From Syntrophaceae bacterium UBA1163 (lineage in GTDB: Bacteria; Desulfobacterota; BSN033; UBA1163), in NCBI GenBank assembly GCA_002311635.1, contig DBZJ01000221.1, positions 1 to 40,008 of the forward strand: DNA of 40,008 bases. Direction: 5' to 3'. Below the pieces are notes generated by a model, which was not told where the DNA came from, ran no database searches, and worked only from the letters and a program-made list of their open reading frames with translations. This document shows positions 1 to 9,038 of the stretch, piece by piece. The position numbers and the translations under genes were made by a program. The number at the start of each line of letters is the position of its first letter. Position 1 is the stretch's first letter.

Positions 1-274
1 TTGTATCTTAAGTAGATGGTCTCAAGATATTCCATTCTGGCTCGTGGACTCATGACAATCCCCCTTAAAAGGGGAAATTGTCGGGTAACATGAATTATGA
101 GTCAACGATACCTTTTGCTTAACCAAACGGGTAACATTTAATGTGAGGCAATTCGAAATCCCGTTTTCGCTTGACGGATATGTGAAAATGGGTTAGTTTG
201 AAAAGTCCTAAAACTTTCTTAAATCTTAATGAGATTAATATCATAGCGGAAGGGGATCGCTCAGGGCAGAAGAA
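1..274. other. Region upstream of lysS with nested inverted repeats
   Basis: No convincing gene is seen here. Two nested dyads share a centre: GACTCAT (47-53) with ATGAGTC (97-103), and GACAAT (54-59) with ATTGTC (77-82), around a CCCC..GGGG core (61-74). The ten-base word CGGGTAACAT occurs twice in direct orientation (82-91 and 128-137). A TTGAAA hexamer lies at 198-203, but no good -10 box follows at the right distance, so I do not call a promoter. The region probably carries the lysS promoter and the end of whatever lies upstream. Confidence 0.4.
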
Positions 275-1756
275 ATGGACGAAACGAGTGAGCTGATCCA
301 GCAAAGGATCAAAAAACTGGAGGCGTTGAGGAAGGATGGGATCGACCCTTACCCAAACGATTTCAGGGCAACCCATACCTCCAAAGATCTTCATGAAGCC
401 CTCGATCCCCTCTCGGATGAGGAGTTGAAATCGGCTGAAGAAACCTTCCGCCTGGCGGGGCGGATTATGGCGATCCGCGACTTTGGGAAGGCCAGTTTTA
501 TCCATATCCAAGATCGGAAGGGGAGAATTCAAGTTTACCTACAAAAGGATACTGTCGGCGACGAGGCCTTTCGACTCTTTAAAACATTCGATATCGGGGA
601 TTTTATTGGATTGGAGGGAAAAGTCTTTCGAACCAAGACTCGTGAACTCACGCTCCAGGTTCAGAAGTTTCAGCTCCTGGTGAAGTCTCTTCGGCCTCTG
701 CCGGAGAAGTGGCACGGTCTCACCGATATCGAAGCCCGCTATCGCCAACGTTATTTAGACCTCATTGCCAATTCAAGGGTTAAAGAGATTTTCCTCACGC
801 GGATCATGACCATTCAAAAGATCCGGAACTTTTTTATCCAACGGGACTTCTTGGAGGTGGAAACTCCGATGCTCCATCCCATTCCAGGGGGTGCGACGGC
901 CAAACCCTTCAGGACCCATCATAATGCCCTGGACATGGAGCTCTATCTGAGGGTCGCTCCAGAACTCTTCCTAAAACGACTGGTGATCGGAGGGCTTGAA
1001 AGGATTTTTGAGATCAATCGCTCTTTTCGAAACGAAGGGGTCTCGACACTGCACAATCCCGAATTCACCATGCTTGAGTTCTATCAGAGTTATGCGACCT
1101 ACGAAGAGATGATGGAAATGACCGAGGAGCTTCTCTCCTCGATCGTCAAAGAAATTCATGGCGGACTCCGTCTCAATTATCAGGGCGAGGAGATCGATTT
1201 CACCCCTCCCTGGAGGAGACTCTTTTACAAGGAATCTCTCTTGGAATATGGAAAGGTTGATCCGGTGATCCTGAAAGAGCCGTCTCGCGCGATCGAGTTG
1301 GCCAAGCGTCTCGGCCTTGAACTGAGAAGAGGAACCTCCCATGGAAAGGTTCTCGACGACCTCTTTAAAGAACTCGTCGAACCGCATCTCGTTCAGCCGA
1401 CCTTTATCACCCATTACCCCACCGAGGTCTCCCCGCTCTCTCGCCGGAACGGAAAGGACATGGACGTGGTAGATCGTTTTGAGCTCTTCATCGCCGGCCG
1501 GGAGATCGCCAATGGTTTCTCCGAGCTGAATGATCCCGTGGATCAGCGTGAGCGCTTTGTCCGACAGTTGAAGGAGAGGGCCGACGAGGCCGACGCCGTT
1601 CTCAACCTGGATGAGGATTTTCTCAGGGCCCTCGAATTCGGAATGCCTCCCACCGCCGGCGAAGGCATTGGGATCGATCGTTGGGTCATGCTCCTCACGG
1701 ACGCGCCTTCCATCCGGGACGTCATCTTCTTCCCCTTGCTTCGAATGGAGAAATAA
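275..1756 (+). CDS. lysS: Lysine--tRNA ligase (class II)
   Basis: Charges tRNA-Lys with lysine in the cytoplasm. The 493-residue length matches bacterial LysS. An N-terminal OB-fold anticodon-binding domain (about 50-150) contains the GRIMAIRDFGKASFIHIQD segment. The class II catalytic core follows, with motif 2 (FRNEGVSTLHNPEFTMLEFY, about 250-270) and motif 3 near the C-terminus (GIGIDRWVMLLTDAPSIRDV). The start is the first ATG in frame; the ribosome site is weak. The stop is 6 bases before the LolC-type permease gene, so the two are probably co-transcribed, a pairing common in this type of gene order. Identity is secure. Confidence 0.97.
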   Translation: MDETSELIQQRIKKLEALRKDGIDPYPNDFRATHTSKDLHEALDPLSDEELKSAEETFRLAGRIMAIRDFGKASFIHIQDRKGRIQVYLQKDTVGDEAFRLFKTFDIGDFIGLEGKVFRTKTRELTLQVQKFQLLVKSLRPLPEKWHGLTDIEARYRQRYLDLIANSRVKEIFLTRIMTIQKIRNFFIQRDFLEVETPMLHPIPGGATAKPFRTHHNALDMELYLRVAPELFLKRLVIGGLERIFEINRSFRNEGVSTLHNPEFTMLEFYQSYATYEEMMEMTEELLSSIVKEIHGGLRLNYQGEEIDFTPPWRRLFYKESLLEYGKVDPVILKEPSRAIELAKRLGLELRRGTSHGKVLDDLFKELVEPHLVQPTFITHYPTEVSPLSRRNGKDMDVVDRFELFIAGREIANGFSELNDPVDQRERFVRQLKERADEADAVLNLDEDFLRALEFGMPPTAGEGIGIDRWVMLLTDAPSIRDVIFFPLLRMEK

Positions 1757-1762
1757 CGTTCC

Positions 1763-3013
1763 ATGAATTATGAGTGGTTTATCGGTCTGAGATATCTCAA
1801 GGCCAAACGGAAACAGACCTTCATTTCCATCATCACCCTCATCTCCATTATTGGGTTCGCCCTTGGAGTGTGGGCATTGATCGTCGTCCTGGCCGTGATG
1901 AGCGGCTTCGAAAAGACGCTGAAGGAGAAGATCTTAGGCACCCAGGCTCACCTCGTCGTCCTAAAGGCGAACCAAGAAGGCATGGATCAATATGAAGAAG
2001 TGGTCAAGGAGGTAGAGCAAGTCAAGGGGATCGCCTCGGCTACGCCATTTATCTTGAGTCAGGTGATGCTCTCTTCAGAGTCAAATGTGTTCGGCGTGGT
2101 TCTCAACGGGATCGATCCGGACCGCGTTGGGAAAGTGATCGAATTGGCCCGCAATATGAAGGCCGGACGTCTTCAGGACCTGAAGGCAGAAGGCGAGTCT
2201 CCGGGTATCATCCTCGGAGTTGAATTGGCGAAGCGGCTCGGTGTCTCGATTAGCGATCCGATCCAGGTCATCTCCCCCCTCGGAACCATGACCCCCATGG
2301 GCATGATGCCCAAAATGAAGCCATTTCGTGTCGTCGGCATCTTTTATTCGGGGATGTACGAATTCGACAATACCCTGGCATACATTTCTATCTCAAGCGC
2401 ACAAAAATTCCTCAATATGGATTCTCGCGTGACAGGGATCGAAATCAAAACGGACGATATCTATAACGTAAAGAAGATTGGGAAAGAAATCCGCCAAAAG
2501 CTGGGGCTCCCCTTCTGGACGAGGGATTGGATGGAGATGAATCGAAACCTCTTCTCCGCCCTGAAACTGGAGAAGGTGGCGATGTTTATCATCCTCGTCC
2601 TCATTGTTTTAGTGGCCGCCTTCAATATTATCTCCACGCTGATCATGGTGGTCATGGAAAAAAATAAGGATATTGCCATTCTGAAATCGATGGGCGCCCC
2701 CTCCAAAGGGATCTTGAGGATCTTTATCATTGAGGGGGGGGTCATCGGCGTTGTCGGAACTTTCTTCGGGACGGTCATCGGCCTGATGACGGCGCTGAAC
2801 CTGGAGAAGGTTTCAGGATTTGTCGAAAACCTTTTCGGGTTTAAGATTCTTCCGAGCGATGTCTATTATATCGACAAACTCCCTTCACAGGTCAACCCGA
2901 TGGATGTGGTGATGATCGTCATCACCGCAATCCTCATCAGTCTCCTGGCCACGCTTTATCCCTCCTGGAGGGCATCGAGACTCGACCCCGCTGAGGGACT
3001 GCGATATGAATAA
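1763..3013 (+). CDS. lolC: Lipoprotein-releasing ABC transporter permease, LolC/LolE family
   Basis: Inner-membrane permease that, with LolD, extracts lipoproteins from the inner membrane for transfer to the outer membrane. The 416 residues show the family layout: a cytoplasmic N-terminus (NYEWFIGLRYLKAKRKQTF), a first helix at about 20-45, a large periplasmic domain (about 50-260), then three helices, ending in the conserved tail PSWRASRLDPAEGLRYE. Only one LolC/E gene is in the window, so it may act as a homodimer (LolF-like usage) or have a partner elsewhere; LolC and LolE cannot be separated by eye. GGAG at 1747-1750 is the ribosome site. It overlaps the next gene by 8 bases. Confidence 0.92.
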   Translation: MNYEWFIGLRYLKAKRKQTFISIITLISIIGFALGVWALIVVLAVMSGFEKTLKEKILGTQAHLVVLKANQEGMDQYEEVVKEVEQVKGIASATPFILSQVMLSSESNVFGVVLNGIDPDRVGKVIELARNMKAGRLQDLKAEGESPGIILGVELAKRLGVSISDPIQVISPLGTMTPMGMMPKMKPFRVVGIFYSGMYEFDNTLAYISISSAQKFLNMDSRVTGIEIKTDDIYNVKKIGKEIRQKLGLPFWTRDWMEMNRNLFSALKLEKVAMFIILVLIVLVAAFNIISTLIMVVMEKNKDIAILKSMGAPSKGILRIFIIEGGVIGVVGTFFGTVIGLMTALNLEKVSGFVENLFGFKILPSDVYYIDKLPSQVNPMDVVMIVITAILISLLATLYPSWRASRLDPAEGLRYE

Positions 3014-4187
3014 GGAGAAGATGTCTTTTAAAGAAGAGGCCCAGCAAGCCCTCTCCCGAAGGGAATGGAAGAGGGCCCTCGAGTGCTTTCAGCATCATTG
3101 TGCACAGGAGCCAGGCGATTTTCGATCCCAGGTGAAGGTGGCGGAGCTGTTCGAGCGTTTGGGTCAAAAGGAAGAGGCCGTCCAGATGTACCGAAAGGTG
3201 GCGGAAGCTTATGCGCACGACGGCTTTCTGCTTCAAGCCATTTCCATCAATAAAATGATCTTGAGGATTGATCCGTCCTCTCAGGATGTCCATCAGCGGC
3301 TGGCACAACTCTATGCAGAAAAAACCAGAGAGACGAAACCCCTTCACCCCTTTCCCTACATCCCTCTGTTCTCCGAGCTGGACGAACGGGAGCTTCAATC
3401 CCTGCTTCCACACATTCAATGCAAGACCTTTCTCATGGGCTCCTTGATTTGCCGGGACGGAGAAAGAGGGGATTCTCTCTTCGTCATCAGTCGTGGGGAG
3501 GTGTCCATTACCAAGCGAACTCCGGAGGGGAGGGAGGTATCTGTTCGCAACCTCAGGGAGGGAAGTTTCTTCGGCGAGTTTGGTTATTTTATTGATCAAA
3601 AAAGACACGCCACGGTCAAGGCGGTCAGCGAATGTGAGATTCTCGAAATTTCCAGAAATGCGCTTGATAAGATGATCGAAACCCATCCCAGGCTGAATGA
3701 GGTGCTCCAGAACCTCTTTGAGGAAAGAATCTTGGATAACTTTTTCGCTCTTTCCCCCGTCTTCTCCTCCCTCACCTCCAAAGAGAGAGGGGAGGTCCTG
3801 AGACGGTTTCTTCTTCACAAGGTCCCCGAGGGAACCCTTCTTTTCAAAGGAGGGGATCCTCCCGCCTCCCTCTATATGGTGAGAAGCGGCGAGGTGGAAA
3901 TATTCACTCAAAACCGGCGCGGGAAAAAAGTGTTATTGGCCATTTTGGAAAGCGGAAATTTTTTTGGTGAGATCGGGCCGCTTCTCAACAAGCCCCGCAC
4001 GGCGAACGCCAGGACCACCCGTCCCACCGAGTTAATGGAAATGACAAAGGAAGACTTCAACACCTGCCTCCGCCGATTCCCTAACCTTCAGACCAAACTG
4101 AAAGAGATCTCTCTCAATCGCCTCTCCCGGACGAACGAACTTCTCTCGCAAGAGGCTATTCAAAAGGCTAAGGAGGCAATGGTTTGA
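3006..4187 (+). CDS. TPR protein with two cyclic-nucleotide-binding domains
   Basis: A 393-residue protein predicted to be cytoplasmic (no signal peptide or membrane helix). Residues about 8-108 form TPR-like helical pairs (EWKRALECFQHHCAQEPGDF, KEEAVQMYRKVAEAYA, LQAISINKMILRIDP). Two Crp-type cyclic-nucleotide-binding domains follow (about 120-240 and 250-370). Both keep the phosphate-binding-cassette Glu and Arg: E191/R200 in GEFGYFIDQKRHATV and E322/R331 in GEIGPLLNKPRTANA. No DNA-binding, kinase or cyclase domain follows, so the output is unclear; a scaffold or sensor is one inference. It overlaps lolC by 8 bases and lolD by 4, so it is translationally coupled between a Lol permease and its ATPase. 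GAGGGA just upstream supports ATG 3006. A second ATG at 3021 has AAGGAG only 3 bases away. Confidence 0.88.
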   Translation: MNKEKMSFKEEAQQALSRREWKRALECFQHHCAQEPGDFRSQVKVAELFERLGQKEEAVQMYRKVAEAYAHDGFLLQAISINKMILRIDPSSQDVHQRLAQLYAEKTRETKPLHPFPYIPLFSELDERELQSLLPHIQCKTFLMGSLICRDGERGDSLFVISRGEVSITKRTPEGREVSVRNLREGSFFGEFGYFIDQKRHATVKAVSECEILEISRNALDKMIETHPRLNEVLQNLFEERILDNFFALSPVFSSLTSKERGEVLRRFLLHKVPEGTLLFKGGDPPASLYMVRSGEVEIFTQNRRGKKVLLAILESGNFFGEIGPLLNKPRTANARTTRPTELMEMTKEDFNTCLRRFPNLQTKLKEISLNRLSRTNELLSQEAIQKAKEAMV

Positions 4188-4858
4188 AAGAGTTGATCCA
4201 GGTACAAAGGCTTTTCAAGTCTTATGGAGACAAATCCAAAAGGGTGGAGGTTCTCAAAGGTGTCGATCTTACCTTTTCTCAGGGCGACAAGGCCGCCATT
4301 GTCGGTGCCTCGGGTGTAGGGAAGACCACGTTTCTCCACGTCTTAGGCACGCTTGATCGGCCGACGTCCGGAAAGGTCCTCTATGAAGGAAAAGACGTTT
4401 ATACCTTGAATGAAAAGGGTCTTGCCCACTTTCGAAATCGTGAAATCGGATTCGTCTTTCAATTTCATCACCTGCTTCCCGAATTCAGCGCTTTGGAAAA
4501 CACGATGATGCCTTGTTTGATCCAAGGGATTCCGAAACAGGAGTCCGTCTCTCGGGCAGAGGCGATTCTAACGTTGGTGGGCCTCAAAGAGCGCTTGTCT
4601 CATAAACCAGGGGAACTTTCCGGTGGAGAACAACAGCGCGTGGCGGTAGCGAGGGCTCTCGTTTTGGAACCGAAAGTCCTGCTGGCGGATGAACCTACGG
4701 GGAACCTGGATGGGAAGACGGGGGAGTCCGTCTTTGATCTCCTCCGGGAACTGAACCGGATTAAAGGGGTCACCCTGATTGTCGTGACACACAACCTAAG
4801 GTTGGCTGAAAAATTGTCGCGCCAGATCCAACTGGTCGACGGAAGGGCGCTCGGATAG
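4184..4858 (+). CDS. lolD: Lipoprotein-releasing ABC transporter ATP-binding protein LolD
   Basis: ATPase of the Lol exporter; binds the cytoplasmic face of the LolC/E permease. The 224 residues are the usual LolD length. Walker A is GASGVGKT (41-48), the signature is LSGGEQQRVAVARAL (about 143-157), Walker B is VLLADEPTGNLD, and the switch histidine is in VVTHN. The start is a TTG whose last two bases are part of the previous gene's TGA (4-base overlap), placed 7 bases after a perfect AGGAGG (4171-4176). The ATG at 4179 is in the other frame. MacB-type ATPases look alike, but context next to the Lol permease and bamA favours LolD. Confidence 0.93.
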   Translation: MKELIQVQRLFKSYGDKSKRVEVLKGVDLTFSQGDKAAIVGASGVGKTTFLHVLGTLDRPTSGKVLYEGKDVYTLNEKGLAHFRNREIGFVFQFHHLLPEFSALENTMMPCLIQGIPKQESVSRAEAILTLVGLKERLSHKPGELSGGEQQRVAVARALVLEPKVLLADEPTGNLDGKTGESVFDLLRELNRIKGVTLIVVTHNLRLAEKLSRQIQLVDGRALG

Positions 4859-4988
4859 AGAACATCTCTTTACAAAAAAATGAAGATTTGATATGAAGAT
4901 GGAAATTTTCTCATCCTATCCACTCCCGTCCGAAAAACCGGGGTAGAGGATCTGTATCAGATTCCCAAAAATGGGAAGGAGCCTGAAC

Positions 4989-7253
4989 ATGACCGTAAGG
5001 CAAATGGGGCTTGTCCTGCTTATCTTCTCCCTTCTCGTAGCGATAAGCGCGAGCGCCGAGGAAAACATCGGGAAGATCATGATTCTTGGAAATGTGAAGG
5101 TGGAAGAAGCGGTCATCCGAGGCGCAATTAAGAGCCGGGAGGGAGGTCCCTTCTCTATCGAAAAGGTTCGCGAGGATCTGCGGTCCATTTTTGATTTGGG
5201 TTACTTCACCGATGTGCAAGTGGATATCAAACCGACCCCCCAGGGCAAAGAGGTAATCTTCATCGTTGTGGAAAAGCCTTCGATCAAGGAGATTTTGGTG
5301 AAGGGAAACAAGAAGGTGAAGTTAGACGATATCAAAGAGAAGATGAGCCTCAAGCCACGCTCGATCCTCAATCTCGACAAGGTAAAAGAGGATTCGGAAC
5401 AGATCCGGAGGCTCTATTTTTCGAAGGGTTATTACGGAGTCAAGGTGGAGTATAAGGTCGATTATTTGGAAACCAATGAGGCCGTGGTCACCTTTACGAT
5501 CTCTGAAGGCCCCAAGGGACATATCCAGAAAATAGTCTTCAAAGGAAACAAGCATATCAAAAGCTCGGACTTGAAGAAGGTGATGGCAACCAAACGGAAG
5601 AATATTTTCTCCATTATCACCAAGACCGGAACGCTCGATGAAGATGTCCTTAAAAATGACGTTCAACTTCTGACCGCCTACTATTTCGATCATGGTTTTC
5701 TCGATGCCAAGATCTCCGAACCCAAGGTCCATCTCTCCAATCCAATAGAGATCCAGATCGAGATCGGGATCACGGAAGGCCCTCAATATCATCTCGGCGA
5801 TATCGACTTCAAAGGGGATCTTCTCACCACCCGAGAGGCCCTGTTCAAGGTCCTCAGAATAAAGCGCGGCGATGTCTACAGCAACACAGCCATTCGAATA
5901 GAGGTCAATGCCCTCACTGAAAAGTTTGCTAATAAAGGCTATGCCTATGTCGAGGTCAACCCCCAAACCTCTCTGGACAATAAGAATCTTTTAGTCCACC
6001 TCACCTTTGAAATTGAAAAGAAGAAAATCGTCTATTACGAAAAGATTCAGGTTGCCGGGAATACCAAGACGCGCGACAAGGTGATACGCAGGGAGCTTCG
6101 GGTGGCGGAGGGAGAACTTTACAGCGCTACCGATATGAATAGTAGTCGTGACCGACTGAAAAGGACAGGGTTCTTCAAAGAGGTGGACCTTACCACCAGC
6201 CGTGGGAGCACCGAAGACAAAATCAACCTTGATGTCAAAGTCGAGGAGGCTCCGTCAGGCGCCATCAGTTTCGGAGCCGGGTATAGTACCTTAGAAGGAG
6301 TGGTGGGCACTGCCTCCATCTCCGATCGCAATCTCTTTGGTTTGGGCTATGCTGGAGCGTTGAAATTCAGCCTTGGGTTTCAATCCGAAGATTTTAGATT
6401 GAGCTTAACGGATCCCTATTTTTTAGGATATCCTGTGGCGGCAGGTTTCGACGTTTATCACGAACAAGTGGGATACTTCACAACATATTCCTGGAAAATT
6501 ACAGGAGGGGATATCCGTTTCGGAAAGCAATTGACCGATAAGCTTCGCGTCGATGTGATGTATAAATTGGAGAGCATCGATGTCTATAATGTGATTCCAG
6601 GGGAGACCTCGGTCTATATCTTAGACCAGCAAGGGAAGAGAACCACCAGCGCCATTGCGATAACTCCCTCCATTGACACCCGCGACGACTATTATCATCC
6701 CCGGCGGGGAAACCGAACCAGCATTCTCATTGAGGATGCCGGAGGTATCTTGGGGGCGGATAACTATTTCGTCAAAGTGCTGGCGTCGACGAGTTGGTTT
6801 TTCCCATTGCCTTGGAATACAACTCTCAACCTACGTGGCCAGGCAGGGGGGATCTGGGGTTATGGTGGGAAACTGGTACCCATCTATGAAAAATTCTTCG
6901 TGGGGGGTATCGACACTATTCGAGGTTTTGAGTATGGAATGGCGGGACCTGTTGATAGGGCAACCAATGATCCGCTTGGTGCGACAAAAATGGTGGTCTT
7001 CAATGCGGAATGGATCTTCCCTCTATCTCGAGAGATTGGCCTGCAGGGAGCTTTGTTCTTCGACGTGGGGAAGGCTTGGGGGACTAATACCGGCGAAAAC
7101 GCCCGGACGAGGTGTATCGCTTTTGGGGTGGGACCTGGAATTCGCTGGTTCTCTCCATTCGGTCCCATCCATATCGATCTGGGGTTTAACCTGAATCCCA
7201 AAAAAGGCGAGAAAGCGCAAGTGATCGAATTTACGGGAGGAAGTGTTTATTAA
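4989..7253 (+). CDS. bamA: Outer membrane protein assembly factor BamA
   Basis: Core of the BAM complex, which folds beta-barrel proteins into the outer membrane. I choose ATG 4989 (754 residues) because AAGGAG (4976-4981) sits 7 bases upstream; an ATG at 4971 would add six residues before the signal peptide. The signal peptide is about residues 1-23 (LVLLIFSLLVAISASA, then EE). Five POTRA repeats follow (about 25-340; IGKIMILGNVKVEEAVIRG, IKEILVKGNKKVKLDDI and so on), then the Omp85 barrel. The loop-6 motif appears as IRGFEYGMAGP. The last residue is Tyr, where many homologues end in Phe. Upstream, 4859-4988 holds no gene. ompH and the lpx genes follow, as in many diderms. Confidence 0.96.
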   Translation: MTVRQMGLVLLIFSLLVAISASAEENIGKIMILGNVKVEEAVIRGAIKSREGGPFSIEKVREDLRSIFDLGYFTDVQVDIKPTPQGKEVIFIVVEKPSIKEILVKGNKKVKLDDIKEKMSLKPRSILNLDKVKEDSEQIRRLYFSKGYYGVKVEYKVDYLETNEAVVTFTISEGPKGHIQKIVFKGNKHIKSSDLKKVMATKRKNIFSIITKTGTLDEDVLKNDVQLLTAYYFDHGFLDAKISEPKVHLSNPIEIQIEIGITEGPQYHLGDIDFKGDLLTTREALFKVLRIKRGDVYSNTAIRIEVNALTEKFANKGYAYVEVNPQTSLDNKNLLVHLTFEIEKKKIVYYEKIQVAGNTKTRDKVIRRELRVAEGELYSATDMNSSRDRLKRTGFFKEVDLTTSRGSTEDKINLDVKVEEAPSGAISFGAGYSTLEGVVGTASISDRNLFGLGYAGALKFSLGFQSEDFRLSLTDPYFLGYPVAAGFDVYHEQVGYFTTYSWKITGGDIRFGKQLTDKLRVDVMYKLESIDVYNVIPGETSVYILDQQGKRTTSAIAITPSIDTRDDYYHPRRGNRTSILIEDAGGILGADNYFVKVLASTSWFFPLPWNTTLNLRGQAGGIWGYGGKLVPIYEKFFVGGIDTIRGFEYGMAGPVDRATNDPLGATKMVVFNAEWIFPLSREIGLQGALFFDVGKAWGTNTGENARTRCIAFGVGPGIRWFSPFGPIHIDLGFNLNPKKGEKAQVIEFTGGSVY

Positions 7254-7291
7254 GAGATTTATAGAGGTATTAAACTCAAGAGAGAGGAGAA

Positions 7292-7819
7292 ATGGAGATG
7301 TACGGAAAAAAGTTGGCAATCGTTATAGGAGTGATTTTATTAGGATGGTTCGGGTCAGTTTGGGCTGCGGATTTAAAGGTAGCTTACGTCGATATCCAGA
7401 AGGCAATCAATGAATCTAATGCCGGCAAGGACGCGAAAAAGGCCATCTCCAAGGATGTGGAAAAAATTCAACATCTTGGCGCTGAGAAGCAGAAAGAGCT
7501 TCAAACGATGAGAGAATCCTTTGAGAAGCAGACCCTCATGCTGACCCCGGAGGCAAGGGTAAGCAAAGAAAAAGAGTACCAAAATAAATCTCGAGATTTT
7601 CAGAGGTGGCTGGATGATACTCAGAATGAAATGAATCAGAAACGGATGGAGATGGAGCGAAACATCTCCATCGGCCTCGTCAAGGTGATTCAAAAAATGG
7701 GAGCAGATGAAGGTTATACCATTATCCTGGAAAAGAACGAAAGCATTGTGCTCTATGCCTCCAAGACCCTTGATATTACTGATCGGGTGATCAAAGCGTA
7801 TGATGCCCAAAAGAAATAA
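7292..7819 (+). CDS. ompH: OmpH/Skp family periplasmic chaperone
   Basis: Periplasmic holdase that keeps unfolded outer-membrane proteins soluble on their way to BamA. The 175 residues include a signal peptide (about 1-25, LAIVIGVILLGWFGSVWAA), a short beta segment (DLKVAYVDIQKAINES) and a long charged helical stretch (about 45-140), matching the tentacle architecture of Skp. The C-terminal part (YTIILEKNESIVLYASKTLDITDRVIKAY) is the conserved closing strand and helix. GAGAGGAGA lies just upstream; a second ATG at 7298 is possible. Its place between bamA and lpxD is the classic one. Confidence 0.93.
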   Translation: MEMYGKKLAIVIGVILLGWFGSVWAADLKVAYVDIQKAINESNAGKDAKKAISKDVEKIQHLGAEKQKELQTMRESFEKQTLMLTPEARVSKEKEYQNKSRDFQRWLDDTQNEMNQKRMEMERNISIGLVKVIQKMGADEGYTIILEKNESIVLYASKTLDITDRVIKAYDAQKK

Positions 7820-7827
7820 GGAAGCAC

Positions 7828-7947
7828 CCAATTCCAAGCACCAAATTACAAACAACTTATAATGAACCAAATTTCAAATTTTCAAACAAAACTGCTTCGG
7901 TCTTTTGAATTTGGGATTTATTTGAGATTTGTGATTTGGAATTTCGA
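7828..7947. repeat. AT-rich dyad element between ompH and lpxD
   Basis: A gene-free stretch built as a long imperfect inverted repeat. The left half is rich in CCAAATT words and the right half in GATTTG words. AATTCCAA (7830-7837) pairs perfectly with TTGGAATT (7936-7943). CCAAATTTCAAA (7867-7878) faces TTTTGAATTTGGG (7903-7915). It belongs to the same family as the elements near 15093, 16493, 26477 and 36058. It could fold in the transcript as an internal processing or stabilising structure; there is no T-tract, so it is not an obvious terminator. Confidence 0.6.
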
Positions 7948-7991
7948 AGCGATTTTGATAAAGCCTGTTTGAAAACAGCGAAGGTAAGAGG

Positions 7992-9038
7992 ATGAAGAAA
8001 CGCCTCAAGGAACTCGCCCAATGGGTCGACGGAACAGTGGTGGGAAATGGGGAGACGGAAATCTCCGGCGTCGCCGCCGTCGAGGAGGCCCAAGCAGGAG
8101 AAATCGCGTTCATCGCCGACCTGAAATACCTTCCGAAGCTCAGTGAAACCAAGGCCTCTGCAGTCATCGTCTCGAGAGAGGTGAGCCGGGCGGACAAACC
8201 TCTTCTTTGCGTCACCCATCCGCATTTGGCCTTTGCTAAGATCCTGACCCTCTTCTTCCAAAAGCCTTACCAGCCCAAGGGGATCGATTCCAATACCTGG
8301 ATCAGCCCCTCTGCAAAATTAGGAAAAGATCTGACACTCTACCCTTTCGTCTACATTGGCGAGCGGTGTTCGATCGGAGATCGGGTCACCCTTTATCCCG
8401 GGGTCTATGTGGGGGAGGACGCTGCCGTCGGAGAGGATTCGATCCTTTACGCCAATGTCGCCGTCTATTCCGGGACACTCGTAGGAAAACGGGTTATTCT
8501 TCACAGCGGGGTAGTGATCGGAGGTGACGGGTTTGGGTATGTGAAGGAAGGAAAGAAGAATGTCAAGATTCCCCAAGTGGGAAGTGTGGAGATCGAGGAC
8601 GATGTTGAACTCGGCGCCAATACCACGGTCGACCGGGCCACGTTGGGGAAGACGATCATCCGCAGAGGGACAAAAATCGATAACCTCGTTCAGGTCGCCC
8701 ACAATGTCGTGATCGGCGAGGACTCGATCCTCTGCGCCCAGGCGGGAATTTCAGGGTCAACAAAGATCGGAAGCAATGTCACCTTGGCCGGACAGGTGGG
8801 AGTGGTGGACCACGTCGAAATCGGAGATAATGTCATCGTAGGGGCTCAGGCCGGCGTGACTCACAACCTGCCCGGGAACCAGGGCTACGTCGGAAGCCCG
8901 GCCTTGCCTCACCGTGAATTTCTCCGGTCGAACGCCGTCTTTCCGAAACTTCCGGAGATGAGAAAAACGCTCGCCGATATGGCGAGGCGCTTAAAAAAGA
9001 TCGAAGAGGCCCTCTCTTCGAGAGGGAAGGAGAAGTAG
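7992..9038 (+). CDS. lpxD: UDP-3-O-(3-hydroxyacyl)glucosamine N-acyltransferase
   Basis: Third step of lipid A synthesis: adds a 3-hydroxyacyl chain from acyl-carrier protein to the 2-amino group of UDP-3-O-acyl-glucosamine in the cytoplasm. The 348 residues have the LpxD N-terminal uridine-binding domain (about 1-100, IADLKYLPKLSETKASAVIV), then hexapeptide repeats of a left-handed beta-helix (about 100-310) and a C-terminal helix. The catalytic histidine is H237 in NLVQVAHNVVIGED (E. coli H239). AAGAGG precedes the ATG. The stop codon directly abuts fabZ's start. Confidence 0.96.
   Translation: MKKRLKELAQWVDGTVVGNGETEISGVAAVEEAQAGEIAFIADLKYLPKLSETKASAVIVSREVSRADKPLLCVTHPHLAFAKILTLFFQKPYQPKGIDSNTWISPSAKLGKDLTLYPFVYIGERCSIGDRVTLYPGVYVGEDAAVGEDSILYANVAVYSGTLVGKRVILHSGVVIGGDGFGYVKEGKKNVKIPQVGSVEIEDDVELGANTTVDRATLGKTIIRRGTKIDNLVQVAHNVVIGEDSILCAQAGISGSTKIGSNVTLAGQVGVVDHVEIGDNVIVGAQAGVTHNLPGNQGYVGSPALPHREFLRSNAVFPKLPEMRKTLADMARRLKKIEEALSSRGKEK

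Noticed and set aside
119..532. 137-codon minus-strand open frame overlapping the lysS start
   Set aside because: Most of it is antisense to lysS; no motif or start signal supports it.
2937..3911. 324-codon open frame on the minus strand
   Set aside because: It is antisense to the well-supported TPR/cyclic-nucleotide gene, has no recognisable motif and no ribosome site.
5322..5966. 214-codon minus-strand open frame inside bamA
   Set aside because: Shadow of the POTRA-coding region; acidic, low-complexity translation with no family features.
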